Both the position numbers and the translations under genes were made by a program. This document shows, piece after piece, positions 15,001-24,725 of a stretch of DNA of 64,000 bases (position 1 is its first letter; each line of letters starts with the position of its first letter). The stretch is from Malachius bipustulatus (Eukaryota > Arthropoda > Insecta > Coleoptera > Melyridae). The stretch is taken from contig OU342633.1 in NCBI GenBank assembly GCA_910589415.1, positions 40,182,210-40,246,209 of the forward strand, given 5' to 3'. The notes beneath the pieces were generated by a model. The model did no database searches. It saw only the letters and a list, made by a program, of their open reading frames with translations, and was not told the DNA's origin.

Positions 15001-18000
15001 AATTGATGAAACTTAGGAGCCGCGGATGTAAACAATTACCAAAAATTGCTAATAGCATCCTTTCAACTTGAAACTTTTCAGGATAATTATACAGGGTGGT
15101 CCAACTGAAAACGTTAGGACTTTACCAAACGATAGATAACGTTAAAATAATGCCAGTTTCTCTAATACACTTATAGCCGGGAAAGCTTTCTTATCAAGAT
15201 ACAGGGCGTTGAAGTTTTGGTAAAAAAATAATGTTTTGCGAATATTGTCAAAACGGCTGCTTTAAAAAAATTGAAATTTGGCACGCGGCATGAGCTAAGT
15301 ATATTTCATGATTTACGGCTTATGGTGATAAAATGCGAAAACCAGCGGCGGAGATATGGGTGTGCCATCGCCCCTTTTCAAAAAAAAAATTGACGCCACT
15401 GACTCTATGGCAAATTTAATAATACTGTTCAATGCCCCATGCTTTTTAGAACAAAAAAGTACTCTCTAATTTTTTTCACAAGTTTTAGAGATAATTCAGG
15501 TTTTCTTAGGTAATATCCATAGCCATTTTAAGAATAACTGACAAATTCTAATCAAATAACTTTTAATTAAATAATTAAATAACAGAAATAAACAACACCT
15601 AACTAATGTAACAATTGTCAGTAACCATAAAGTCAGTGGCGTCAATTTTTTTTTTTTAAAGGGGCGATGACACACCCATATCTCCACTGCTGGTTTTCGC
15701 AATTTATCACCATAAGCCGTAAATCATGAAAGATACTTAGCTCATGCTGCGTGCCAAATTTAAATTTTTTTAAAGCAGCCGTTTTGACAATATTCACAAA
15801 ACATTATTTTTTTTCCCAAAACTTCAACGCCCTCCCTGTATCTTGAAAAGAAAGCTTTCCCGGCTATAAGTGTATTAGAGAAACTGGCATTATTTTAACG
15901 TTATCTATCGTTTGGTAAAGTCCTGACGTTTTAAGTTGGACCACCCTGTATAAAAAAAAATCAAGTGAGAATAACTCAATCTTTATAAGGCTGAAAACAA
16001 ATGAAAATCATTCAACATTAATTTTCTTTTCAAGTGTTACATTCACTCCCAGAGTTTTATGGTGAGTTTTCTTCAGTCACCTCCGCAGGATAGAAAATCT
16101 GAATACCACTCATTACTCAGTATTATACAGGGTGATTGATTGAAACGCCACATTAGAAAAAATTCGACTTCCAAATGATCTAGGAATCTGAAATTTGGAA
16201 CTTAGGCAACATACCTAATAACGAGTCAAAATGAAATATTACCAAGATGGCAGCACATTTAAAAATGGTGAAAGCAATGGCCATCTTTGTTTTTTTAAAT
16301 AGGACACCCTATATTTTATTGCATTTTCAGATTGTCTGAGAAAATGTAATAACAATAATGTTTATAGTTGCATTTTAAATTGAGTAGGCTATGAGTTATA
16401 AACAAGTGAAAATCGCAATTTTCCAACTTTAAACCCATTTACCACAAAAACGGCCCATAATATCAAAAAACGGCTTACATGTTCCTATCTTAACTTTTTA
16501 TAAGGCATCCAATTATGCAGTTGAAATGTTTATACAAGGTGGTGAAAATTATCAGATTTTTCATCACCCTGCATAAACATTTAAACTGTACAGTAGGATA
16601 CCAGATAAAAAATTAAGATAGGGACATGTAAGCCGTTTTCTGATATCTTTAGTCGTTTTCGTGGTAAATGGGTTTAAAGTTGGAAAATTGCGATTTTCAC
16701 TTGTTTATAACTCATAGCCTACTCAATTTAAAATGCAACTATAAACAATATTGTTATTACATTTTCTCAGACAATCTGAAAATGCAATAAAATATAGGGT
16801 ATCCCATTTAAAAAAACAAAGATGGCCATTGTTTTCGCCATTTTTAAATGTGCCGCCATCTTGGTAATATTTTATTTTGACTCCTTATTAGGTATGTTGC
16901 CTAAGTTCCAAATTTCAGATGCCTAGATCATTTGGAAGTCGAATTTTTTCTAATGTGGCGTTTCAATCAATCACCCTGTTTTTTAAGAGCAACAAGGCCT
17001 AGGAAGCTGCAAGTTGGTACTGATTTTTGTTTTTAATTATGCTATTATTACACCTTATTGCAACATGTTGCAACATTAAATCCTTGCTGAATGTGAAGTA
17101 GTTTTTTTACCACACAAATATTTACTTAGCAGCATTTGTTACACACAACAAAGGTCAAAGGTCACCACTGTAGATGAGCTTCAATAAAGCAACTTAAAAA
17201 AAAATGAGGAGGGCATAAAACAGGGTCTCCTGTGCATTTAAATGCTTTATGCATAGGCAGCATTGAAATTGAATGAATTTAGCACATGGCTGCTAAATTC
17301 ATATTTATTGCTATTTTCAATTGTCATTTTTCAGACATCACATAATAATTATGGTACCACATGTTTTAAAAAACTGATGGTTAAGTTGCTTGGTACTACA
17401 AATATCCCTGCGATTTCACTAGAAATGCATGCTAAACAGGCATGAAAATAGAACACTTGCTAATTCCATTCCGCGTTCAGCGCATGTTGGAATGGCATGT
17501 TGCCTTTTCCTAGAAATGCATGGTGTGAATACAGAAATGCATATGAATTTTGATGCTGCAATCAACATGCCGCATCGAAATAAACATGTGGAACCCCTGC
17601 TTTAATAGAGAAATCAGGGAATAGAATCGGTTTGTCTCATAGTCCTAACCAAACTTTTGAGATCCAAAACTCTCCTTATAACTCAGGTCACTGCCAGGCT
17701 TATCTGTTAAAAAAATGGTTCCTGTTGTCTTCTGCCCCTCACATGCCCATTCCACTTTTTCTACTCGCATCGCTCACAGCGTTGCTGCATTAAATCAGGT
17801 CTTTGGTCAGGGTAGGGTTTTTTTTTATGTTGGGGACATTTAAAGGAAAAAAAAACCTACCCTGACCTGATTTAATGCAGCAACGCTGTGAGCGACGTGA
17901 GTGGAAAAAGTGGAATGGGCATGTGAGGGGTGTTTTGGAAGACTAAACAGGTTAACCGAAAAAATATTATTTCTCAAATTTAAAATGGGGTAAAGGGTAA

Positions 18001-18701
18001 AAGAAGCCATCAATTTACCATGGGCTTACCATAGGACTATTTTCATAATTATTGTATTCATCTAATGAGATGGCAGGCTTGTCAAACTTCACAAAGAAGA
18101 GCTGAACTAATCAAAGACATCAAAATCAATCTTTGCTGAGCTTTAGATTGATCCTCCTACTCCTAACCTTTGGTAATTTTGTCTTTGTTGATCTTTCACA
18201 TTAAGATCATACATAGGCATTGCTCAGGCCTCTAGTTTAGTTAGGGTGTTGGGGTTTTTATTTAATCAATCAATTTACTATTTCTTAAATTTGTGATAAA
18301 GTTATAAACATTGATGACAAAGGGTAACAAAATATACTCACGATTATTTACACTGGTGCTGATGTAGTCAGCTGCTAGTACGGCAAAGGAACTGTAGAAG
18401 GTCCTGTTGCTCTCTTTGTGTCTTAGGATCTCGGTCTCGCTGAAACCGGGATAACGATGGCATTAAGCAGGAAGGAAAACAAAATGTCTAGATCTAAAAC
18501 GGGCCTGGGGAAATTCCGCCAGTCACCGCAGGGCTGCAAGAGCAGGAGTCCGTCCGTCACTCACCTCTTCACGATTCCCGAGCACAGCTCCAGCAGGTCG
18601 GCTTTGTTAACGGTCTCATGTTTGGCGACCAGCAGGGGCATCAATATCGCAGGCCAATCGACTCCGCCACTATTCGCGGCCATCGTATCTGCATCTTCCA
18701 T
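1..18701 (-). CDS. UBR4: UBR4 / purity of essence E3 ubiquitin ligase, 5' half (23 exons, continues beyond left edge)
   Basis: Giant N-recognin E3 ligase that binds destabilised N-termini and hands substrates to the proteasome or autophagy. Exons in coding order: 18701-18565, 18439-18342, 10171-9780, 9686-9505, 9255-8931, 8785-8474, 8403-8166, 8107-7557, 7490-7364, 7097-6871, 6814-6444, 6385-6102, 6044-5849, 5053-4840, 4774-3769, 3713-3298, 2578-1993, 1928-1572, 1507-1158, 1105-811, 753-559, 498-233, 164-1 (partial). Every junction has GT-AG borders and compatible phase, giving 7,289 coding bases (about 2,430 residues) with no stop. Recognisable family blocks include LPVLEPL (exon 5), ILGQWFEE (exon 8), DIIPSESYI (exon 15), [18 protein letters not shown] (exon 16), the UBR box (exon 17), [20 protein letters not shown] (exon 18) and [13 protein letters not shown] (exon 22). 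The start ATG at 18701 opens [10 protein letters not shown]; the inner ATG at 18683 is an alternative. Exons 3 and 17 contain Ala/Pro-rich linkers that look lineage-specific. Vertebrate and fly proteins are about 5,000 residues, so roughly half is missing to the left. Confidence 0.96.
1993..2578 (-). CDS. UBR4: UBR4 exon 17: UBR-box zinc finger
   Basis: This exon starts in phase 0 right after the acidic run of exon 16 and encodes the UBR box from about residue 1693. The Cys/His ligands are visible in order: [32 protein letters not shown]. This is the zinc fold that binds N-degrons in UBR proteins. No ligand is missing, so the domain should fold. The rest of the exon is a Ser/Ala-rich linker, then the conserved [10 protein letters not shown] stretch before the donor at 1993. 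Upstream, the exon 16 acidic run ([16 protein letters not shown]) is also found in the vertebrate protein. Confidence 0.95.
2579..3297 (-). other. UBR4 intron 16
   Basis: AT-rich intron with GTAAGT donor and TTTAAG acceptor. I see no repeat, RNA gene or second coding frame in it. The 123-residue open frame within it is hydrophobic low-complexity and not convincing. Confidence 0.7.
5054..5848 (-). other. UBR4 intron 13
   Basis: Intron between phase-2 exon 13 and exon 14. It is AT-rich unique-looking sequence with no recognisable element. Confidence 0.7.
10795..11510 (+). pseudogene. Decayed mariner-like (IS630-Tc1-mariner) transposase in UBR4 intron 2
   Basis: A broken DDE transposase on the plus strand. 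At 10795-10900 an N-terminal helix-turn-helix segment reads [18 protein letters not shown], the pattern seen in insect mariner-like transposases. At about 11255-11500 the C-terminal catalytic part survives in fragments: QEGTPAH (family norm Q-D-G-A-P-A-H, so the catalytic Asp reads Glu), then PERWIG, PPDLT and, after a frameshift, [20 protein letters not shown]. Several in-frame stops and frameshifts separate the pieces, and the middle is missing. It cannot encode active enzyme. No clear terminal inverted repeats were found. Confidence 0.85.
11511..13184. other. Intronic sequence without recognised features
   Basis: AT-rich DNA in UBR4 intron 2. I see no coding frame, RNA gene, array or clear element ends in this stretch. 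Confidence 0.6.
13210..14455 (+). mobile_element. Internally deleted non-LTR retroelement inserted in MITE copy A
   Basis: The insert is bounded by a 15-bp target duplication with one mismatch: TACATCTGCGGCTCC at 13195-13209 and TACATCTGCGACTCC at 14456-14470. It begins CCGTGCGGTTGAGTACCC and ends in an A-rich tail of AAATAC-type repeats, as non-LTR elements do. The first ~500 bp look like an untranslated leader. This is joined straight to the C-terminal end of an RNase-H-type ORF2. The reverse transcriptase is therefore absent and the copy was mobilised by another element. Confidence 0.8.
13845..14355 (+). pseudogene. Non-LTR ORF2 C-terminus remnant (RNase H edge plus CCHC zinc knuckle)
   Basis: Frame-shifted fragments read [18 protein letters not shown] (the end of an RNase H domain and the linker after it), then a middle piece in another frame with [11 protein letters not shown]. 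The last is [13 protein letters not shown] followed by the zinc knuckle [18 protein letters not shown], ending with a stop at 14355. The LTGHC plus CxxC...H...C arrangement is the usual tail of I/Jockey/R1-type ORF2 proteins. At least two frameshifts make it non-functional. Confidence 0.85.
15090..15950. mobile_element. Hairpin MITE, CAGGGTG type (arms ~320 bp)
   Basis: A near-perfect foldback: TACAGGGTGGTCCAACT at the left and its complement ending at 15950 at the right. The arms match for about 320 bp, up to GACGCCACTGACTCTATGG at ~15393-15411 and its complement near 15628. The loop is roughly 210 bp. The ends are flanked by TA, the target used by Tc1/mariner transposases. No coding capacity. 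Confidence 0.85.
16126..16979. mobile_element. Hairpin MITE, CAGGGTG type (nearly full-length palindrome)
   Basis: Left end TACAGGGTGATTGATTG and right end CAATCAATCACCCTG. Inverted arms run almost to the centre near 16545-16570, so the whole element folds into one long stem. The left flank is TA; the right flank reads TT. The interior carries a core (CTTGTTTATAACTCAT, CAGACAATCTGAAAATGCA) that recurs in the elements at 32164, 42764 and the 31.7-kb region. Confidence 0.85.
16980..17734. other. Intronic sequence without recognised features
   Basis: UBR4 intron 2 sequence between two palindromes. AT-rich, with no coding frame or repeat recognised. Confidence 0.55.
17735..17930. repeat. 196-bp short-loop hairpin
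   Basis: CCCCTCACATGCCCATTCCA at the left is mirrored by its complement ending at 17930. The arms of about 70-80 bp contain GCTCACAGCGTTGCTGCATT and close on a small T/A-rich loop. It is a MITE-like foldback or a transcribed hairpin within the UBR4 intron. I found no target duplication. Confidence 0.8.
17931..18341. other. End of intron 2 proximal to exon 2
   Basis: Unique AT-rich intron sequence leading to the UBR4 exon 2 donor (GTGAGT). Nothing else seen. Confidence 0.55.
18342..18701 (-). CDS. UBR4: UBR4 exons 1-2 (N-terminus), isolated by the large second intron
   Basis: Exon 1 (18701-18565) and exon 2 (18439-18342) encode the N-terminus. Exon 2 contains [15 protein letters not shown], matching the FYSSF block near the N-terminus of vertebrate UBR4. 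The donors are GTGAGT in both cases. The phase at the end of exon 2 (one base, C) fits the acceptor of exon 3 at 10171, giving Leu-Ser-Gly-Ser-Gln across 8.2 kb. The short open frame on the opposite strand here is a shadow. Confidence 0.93.
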
Positions 18702-20220
18702 CAAACGAAATCAAATTATTTTTGAATGAAAATCGAACACGACTATCCAGGCGAGTTTTTTGCTATGACTATGAACTGACAGAACCAGGACGAGACAGCT
18801 GCATAAATTTGGTAATGACAGTACCAGTACCGTTGTCATGACAATGACATTGACAACTACAACTATCAAATCAAACATCAATCTTATGAGTCAATTTCTA
18901 TAGAATACTCACTACTACCACAGCTACTACAGTAGTAGGTTTATAAAATTTTAATTAAAATGATTCTTTAATAATTAGGTATTATAATAAAAGTAAATAC
19001 TAAATTGGTGTTAGTTTGTTAGCTGGATGAATGTACCAACGAATAAATGTATAAAAGGCTTAACCATGAATAAAACTAGCGTAATACTGAAATTATCCGC
19101 GCATAAATACCTAATAAATGCTCATTTAGCAATAACAAAGATATCAAAGCTCTAGGAAGGCTTGAGTTGAGGGTTTACCTAGTCTAAGCTCCGATAATCC
19201 CACTCAAGCTCCAACAATAAAATATAAAGTTCCAATACTTCCAATATCTTTGTTATTTGTTGAAAATAATGAGAAATTATGATACAATAATAATGACATA
19301 ATAAAGAGATACGACGATACGACACTGACACTGTGCGGCCTTATTTTCATCAAGTAGCCGGTAGCCGCAATGACGTCACCGGATCTCAGCGGTGCGGGAA
19401 GTTTGAATTTGTCGAATCGAATTTTGACGAAAAATAAATATGTAGGTAGGGCTTTTAAAATTGGCAAGAGGGCGTAATGGACGATGACAATTCCGAAACT
19501 GGAAACCATATATTTTTATGGCGAGAATTTGCGTTCTCGAAAAATGACGGTTCAAAATTTAAAAAAAGGCGATTCTTCTCCTTTTTAATATTTTTGTTTT
19601 TCTGAAAACATTGATTTTTTTTTAATTTCGAATAAATACATGCACTAGATATTATCAACGATTTTACTGATAAAAAAACTCTTTGTTAGCCGTTACCAAC
19701 AAAAATAATAAGACCTTAAGTACATACATAATTGGCTCCTCTGTGCTGTTCCCGTTTTTGTATTTCCAATCCTGCTGATTCCCTTATCCCTGTTTACCTG
19801 TTTTCAAAGTTCTCAAGATTCGTTTTTCGTGGTTTAAAAAGTGTCTAATATATTTTCAGGTAATTAGTATGGACCAAAAATAATATTGTAAATTTAATCG
19901 ACTAAATGGAACGGTAGTACTCTGTTTTAATAAGGGTTCCTAATATATAACACGAGTGCAATATTTATTTACCTCTTCATAGAAAATGTTAATTCAATAA
20001 ATTAATAAAATAAGTAAATTAGATTTCGACTAAATAAATATCTATATTAGTAGGTATTTAATAACACACTCATTGATAATTCAATAATGTTTGGATGGAG
20101 TAGTAGGCCAGCTAGGCGTACCATCTGTCCAATAATAATATGTAACAGAAGCAAATATCAAATATTTATATTAAATAAAATATTAATTATTAATAAAAGA
20201 GGATGCGGTATGTCAGCGAC
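18702..20220. other. Divergent intergenic region (UBR4 and neuropeptide gene promoters)
   Basis: About 1.5 kb separates the UBR4 start (minus) from the neuropeptide promoter (plus). The UBR4 side has no TATA box. The 19320-19450 part is richer in CpG (GTGCGGCC, AGCCGGTAGCCGC) and includes a CRE, so it may hold regulatory sequence. The open frame on the minus strand at 19204-19509 has no recognisable domain. Confidence 0.5.
19371..19378. promoter_or_regulatory. Perfect palindromic CRE (TGACGTCA)
   Basis: The octamer TGACGTCA is the consensus CREB/ATF site and sits in the CpG-richer part of the intergenic region. A CRE near a neuropeptide gene is plausible, but the site could equally serve UBR4. 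Chance occurrence cannot be excluded. Confidence 0.4.
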
Positions 20221-20221
20221 C

Positions 20222-20260
20222 TATATAAATCAGTAGAAATATTTCCCTTTAGACCAGTAT
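20222..20260 (+). promoter_or_regulatory. TATA box and initiator of the neuropeptide gene
   Basis: TATATAAA at 20222-20229 is followed about 28-32 bases later by ACCAGTAT, an acceptable arthropod initiator context. A non-coding first exon would run from ~20254 to the donor CAG/GTAAGT at 20288/20289. Confidence 0.6.
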
Positions 20261-20396
20261 CCAGAAAACTAACACGATAGCAGCTCAGGTAAGTAAGTGG
20301 AATTTTTTTTAGATAGTAGGTCTAACTTTCCCGATGTCTCATTTATTAATATTTCAGTTCTTCAACTGCTATTAAAAAAAAAAATTATAAACCAAA

Positions 20397-20859
20397 ATGA
20401 GAGTTGCCATAGTTTTCATTTTTTTGGCTGCTGTTATTATTTCTTGTTCGGCACGCGGTTTAAGTCCTGATGCCTACACTTCAGCACTAAAAGCTCTGCA
20501 ACGCGAAAGAAACATGATCTTACGTCAAAACTACTACAACAGTCTACATCATGGAGGTAAGAACAATATAACTTTAAGGCAGCCCTAAACCTAAAAAAAT
20601 CAACATTCACAAAGTACCTAAAGCTCTCATATTTATTATTTCAGCAAATCAGAAGCGTTGCATTAATACTCTGGATGACAGTTGCGCTAATGGGGGATTA
20701 CCAGACAATAACAGCGACGATGATTGGATAAACGGCGGGGGAAGTCCCGGGAAGCGGTGCATCAACTCTATGGATAATAGTTGTGCCAATGGAGGTCTTC
20801 CTGATTCGAACAGTGACGACGATTGGATCAATGGTGGTAACAATCCAGGGAAGAAGTAG
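20397..20859 (+). CDS. Secreted neuropeptide precursor with two Pro-amide, disulfide-ring peptides (calcitonin-like)
   Basis: Coding exons are 20397-20556 and 20645-20859, with phase 1 at the junction; a non-coding exon ends at 20288 and its intron at 20357. The 124-residue product starts with signal peptide MRVAIVFIFLAAVIISCSA. A spacer ending in Lys-Arg comes next, then two copies of a ~31-residue peptide. Copy one opens CINTLDDSCANGGLPDNN and ends SPGKR; copy two opens CINSMDNSCANGGLPDSN and ends NPGKK before the stop. Each has two Cys seven residues apart (a ring), an acidic DDDWINGG segment, and Pro-Gly plus a dibasic site. That predicts a C-terminal proline amide after convertase cleavage and amidation. 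An N-terminal Cys ring plus Pro-amide is the architecture of calcitonin-family peptides, which occur in several insect orders. Calcitonin identity is inference; a secreted, processed, amidated peptide is well supported. Confidence 0.85.
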
Positions 20860-20880
20860 TTTAAGGGAGTTATTTACATT

Positions 20881-22254
20881 ATATCAAGTTGCAGCAGTTA
20901 TGGGTTGTATTAATTGATGTATTATTATTTTATTAATATATTATTATGGAAAAATCATCATACGAAGTATATTATTTATTTTTAGTCGGTTCTACTACTA
21001 CTGATAACTGTCAACCCCAACCACCAAGGCTAAATATGGGCTGCTAGAGCTCTGAGCGCAAGTCCTTTGGATGAGGTGGCAAGTTTGCAAATTTTTATTG
21101 GTGTGATATTTTTCCGGTGTATTGTTTTATAAAGAGGGGCGCATTATTTTTAGTGACACACGGGCGCCGAATATTTAAAGACCGTGCTGTATCCTATATG
21201 TTTACTTTTGGTAAATAAATTAGCAGGCATTATAATGGCATCAGAAATACAAACACTATACAAGAATAGAACGGCTTTAATAATACGTGTTTGTTATAAG
21301 ACTTTTAAGGTAATTACGCGAAGAGAAACGGGTAATTACCAATTGTTTGTTTTTATAAATTACCGCAAGAAATGTCAATTTTTAACTCCATGCATGACGT
21401 AGGTAAATTTACAAACAATGCAGTTCTTCACAATAAGACCCCTTCCTTCTAGACTGGGGCAATTATTCTAAATTGCTAAAGATCTTCATTGAAGATATGA
21501 GTTTAACTCGCCAACCTCTGTTTCACTTTTAGAAAAATTAAAAATGAAACACTGAATAATAAGTCTTCAAGAAAATAACATTAGTGTTGGAAATTGTATT
21601 TTAAATCATTGTAGTTGCAGTTGTGCTTGTAGATGGATACTATTTTTTATAATAAATGATTTCAGAGCAAAATCTTAATATAATAATAGAGTAGGTACAT
21701 TTTATAGAGAGAAGGTCAAGGATTTGTTCGTCAATCAGGCAACGTTACTTCATAACCCGGTTGCCGTTTCGCAGCAAAAGCAAGAGGTATAGGAGAATAC
21801 CGTTACGTTAGGTTAGACCAACGACCAACCAAGAGGCCGTGTCGAACACATCGTGTTATTTTACCTGAGATGCCACGATACGTTCCATATAATCTAAGTA
21901 ACAATCATATGTGGAAGAAGGTCATATTCATCATAAAATAATTGTTAGAGCGAAAATACAGAAATCAGGTCTTTAAGAAGAAAAAATGTTAGTGGAAAGT
22001 TCGTTTTCATCGAGCTCCATCGCCGCAAGCAACAAACACAGCCATTCTAATCTGAAGAGAGGGAGCGCTGTTTCGTCCACTTTCTGGTCTCATCAGCGTG
22101 CCATATCAGGTTGGTGGATGTATTGCTGCCTGTCCCAGGACTCCATGATCCTTAGTCTAAGACCGCAGATACCACCACTATTTCACCTAGCAGCGTACGT
22201 AACAGCAATAAATGAGAAAATAAAGCTCTAGATTCATCCGAATCTTATTAGCTT
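20881..22254. other. Intergenic sequence without recognised genes
   Basis: No coding exon recognised. The 3' end of the neuropeptide transcript should lie in the first ~150 bases, but no canonical AATAAA is evident. The open frame at 21986-22231 is Ser-rich with no domain. Confidence 0.5.
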
Positions 22255-22403
22255 TGTACCTCCTGTACATACATACTGTATTTATCTGTTGTAATTTAAC
22301 TATTGTATTATTTGTTCTCACCTATGTAAACTTTTCCCATCTTAATTTGGCCTTTTGGCTGTATGATGGTGTATCTAAATAAATAAATAAAAATAAATAA
22401 AAA
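22255..22403 (+). repeat. Probable LINE/SINE 3' tail ending in an (AAAT)n microsatellite
   Basis: TTGGCCTTTTGGCTGTATGA leads into a run of TAAA units at about 22375-22403. A unique 3' untranslated segment ending in short A-rich tandem units is typical of retroposon 3' ends. The family is not identified. Confidence 0.5.
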
Positions 22404-22744
22404 TAGCCGAGTCCATACTTATTAGAGCAATAAGAAAAAACATTTGTGGCGATTACCTCGTTTATATCGAGTATTTATACACACACAGTTCCGGGGCAGG
22501 TAGCAATGCAGTCACCACCACCAGTCATTATATTATTTCTTTTGTCGTTTGGGCACCGTCGAGAAAAAAATTGTTTTTTGGTGATAAGTGGCCAAAAAAA
22601 TTCGAATTTTCTTCAATACATCATTAGAAATCGATTAATAAAATCAAAATTACTGAAAAGGAATGTAAAAAAAAAATACCACGCTTTAATTCCTGAAATT
22701 TATATTAAATTTTGAAAATGACCGGTAGTAATGATTTATTATAT

Positions 22745-22979
22745 TATTGTAGTAGAGTCCTACTAAAAGTGACCAAGAATTTCAAGATAGCAGTTACCTA
22801 CCATAAATCTCTATAAGCAACTTAAGTAACGTATTCAGAAGAATCCCCATTCGAGTTCAATGGTACACTACCTTAGGGATTATTCTGACTATGTTTACTG
22901 AGGATGCTTAAGGATTTATGGTAGGCACCTATACCTACTTGAGATTCTTGGTCACTTTTATTAGGACCCTACTACAATA
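22745..22979. mobile_element. 235-bp hairpin MITE
   Basis: TATTGTAGTAGAGTCCTA at the left is matched by the complement of TAGGACCCTACTACAATA at the right. Imperfect arms continue through AGTGACCAAGAAT and TACCATAAATC to a centre near 22860. No coding capacity. TA-rich flanks prevent a firm target-duplication call. Confidence 0.8.
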
Positions 22980-23439
22980 GTATATCAATCATTCTAGCTG
23001 TCATTTCTGTTTTATATACATATTTTATTTAATTAAAGACTTATAATTAGTTTTTTGATATTACTTCTCGACGATTTTGTTTTTATTAGTTGATATCCTA
23101 TCGATGTATCGAAGAAAAATTTAGATTTTAAATTAGATTACATTTAAATTTAAAAAACTTATTATATGCCATTCTATGGTCCTATATTATTAATCACATT
23201 AATGTCCATTAAACGTTATAATGCGCGACCGCGCCTTTTTAACGTATTAGGTTGTCCAAGATGCTGTCAAAATGGATTCAATATGGCCGCCTGTAGAACT
23301 GAACAGCGGTTATTGAAAGTGGTGTGGATTATTAAGATAACATTATTTGTTTATTTCTTTTTATATACTTAAAAGTTGAAGCCTTTTAAAAGGTCATATA
23401 CAATCTCTTATTCCCTATTAAATTGGTTTTGGGTTAAAA

Positions 23440-24000
23440 ATGCCTACCGCCTGCTGTTGTGTTGTAATAAAGTGTGGAATCCGTGAGGATCGCGATCTTT
23501 TGAATTTTTATAAAATATCAACAGAACTGAAAAGAATTATTTTGAACATCGCAAAGATCTCGATGAACTTTCTAAAAAAGACGTGTGAAATGGCTTCAAG
23601 CAATTAGAAGATCTGATTTATCAGAAACAACCTAATATGCCAGGGTTTGCAGCAAACATTTTTTGTCTGGTAAGCTGATACTGATACGCATTTATGTAAT
23701 AATATGTCTACCTACCTACCTAATCGGATATTTTTTCCTGTAGATGTAAATGCAATGTTATAACGATAATAAAATAATACTCTGTTCACTTCAAATTCTT
23801 GATTTCCATATTTAAATTTTAGGAAAACCATCAGCATTAGTTGATGAAAATTGAAAACGATCCTGACAGGTTTCCTTCTTTGGCCATGGGATATAATAAC
23901 TCAGATGTTGCTTTAAAAAGGGCTAAAGATGATCTGCTCAGAAAGAATACAATACAGAGTTGAGAAAAGAAGAAAAAGTTCAAAATGAGAATATTTCGGA
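23440..24000 (+). pseudogene. Broken THAP-domain (C2CH zinc finger) gene
   Basis: The ATG at 23440 opens MPTACCCVVIKCGIREDRD, the usual THAP start with its first Cys pair. After frameshifts, RVKWLQAIRRSDL (the conserved Trp of THAP) follows. After an in-frame stop, RVCSKHFLSG supplies the second Cys-x2-His ligand pair. A GTAAGC donor at 23669 and an acceptor at 23822 splice to KPSALVDE, again followed by a stop and then PDRFPSLAMGYN. At least two frameshifts and two stops show decay. THAP domains are DNA-binding modules common in P-element, Kolobok and domesticated transposases. Confidence 0.75.
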
Positions 24001-24725
24001 GGTACTTAATTTGTGATATTTTTTGAGTTTATTTATTTATTAATTTCGTTAACTTGAGAGTTTTTATGTACTTAGGTGACAAAATCATGGAGAGTCCTCC
24101 AGTAGTGCTGTCGCCAATCTGCAAGATGATGCTGCTGGCAGAAAGTGATAGATTCAAACCATCTCTGTTCTGTACAGGAGATGACATAACACAAATGTTA
24201 CCTACTGTCTTCTAGTGGCCTAGATATTCAGGGTTGGTGCCCTTTTCTTTTTACCAAAGTTTACAGTATTCTTATGCGTTCATTCAATTTTGAATACTTT
24301 CACCGTTTTTTAAATTGGCTTTCTGAATTTTTTAGTGACACGATCATATTAGTACTATAGTATTATTAAAGTTACCTACTGTAAAAATTTCAGTCTCCAA
24401 TAAATTAATATATAAAATAATAATTGTGTTTTTATAAAACTGTAATTTTATTGACAAATTTGTAATGAGCACCAGCTTACGTTACAATAAAGTATATTAT
24501 GTTCTTTATAATAAATAAAATGTATGTTTCTGAAGTTGTTGATTTTTCCTACAATTGATATGTTATCCCCATGCTGAAGCTAGGTATTATGAAGTTTCAC
24601 AAACTCAAAATAATTCTTAAAAACATTTATCAAGATTATAATAAAGGTTTAAAAACACAAGTATAAAAGATATACCTATAAAATTTATAATAGTACATTA
24701 TAAAATTAGTTAATAATGTAAGGGA

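Larger units (their letters stand above)
13185..15040. mobile_element. MITE copy A, split by a retroelement (non-autonomous DNA transposon)
   Basis: Left terminal repeat GGTCATTATTTACATC starts at 13185. The right end, ending in GATGTAAACAATTACC at 15040, is its inverted complement, and similarity continues inward through GCGGCTCCTA and AGTTTCA. The flanks share an 8-bp duplication, AAAAATTG (before 13185 and at 15041-15048), a size typical of hAT-like elements. Without the insert at 13210-14455 the element is about 595 bp and has no coding capacity. A second, uninterrupted copy lies at 28218-28800. Confidence 0.85.

Noticed and set aside
18457..18729. Plus-strand 90-residue frame over UBR4 exon 1
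   Set aside because: The minus strand carries the initiator Met and conserved N-terminus with a good donor; the plus frame is incidental.
19204..19509. 101-residue minus-strand frame between UBR4 and the neuropeptide gene
   Set aside because: No recognisable motif and overlaps a likely regulatory stretch.
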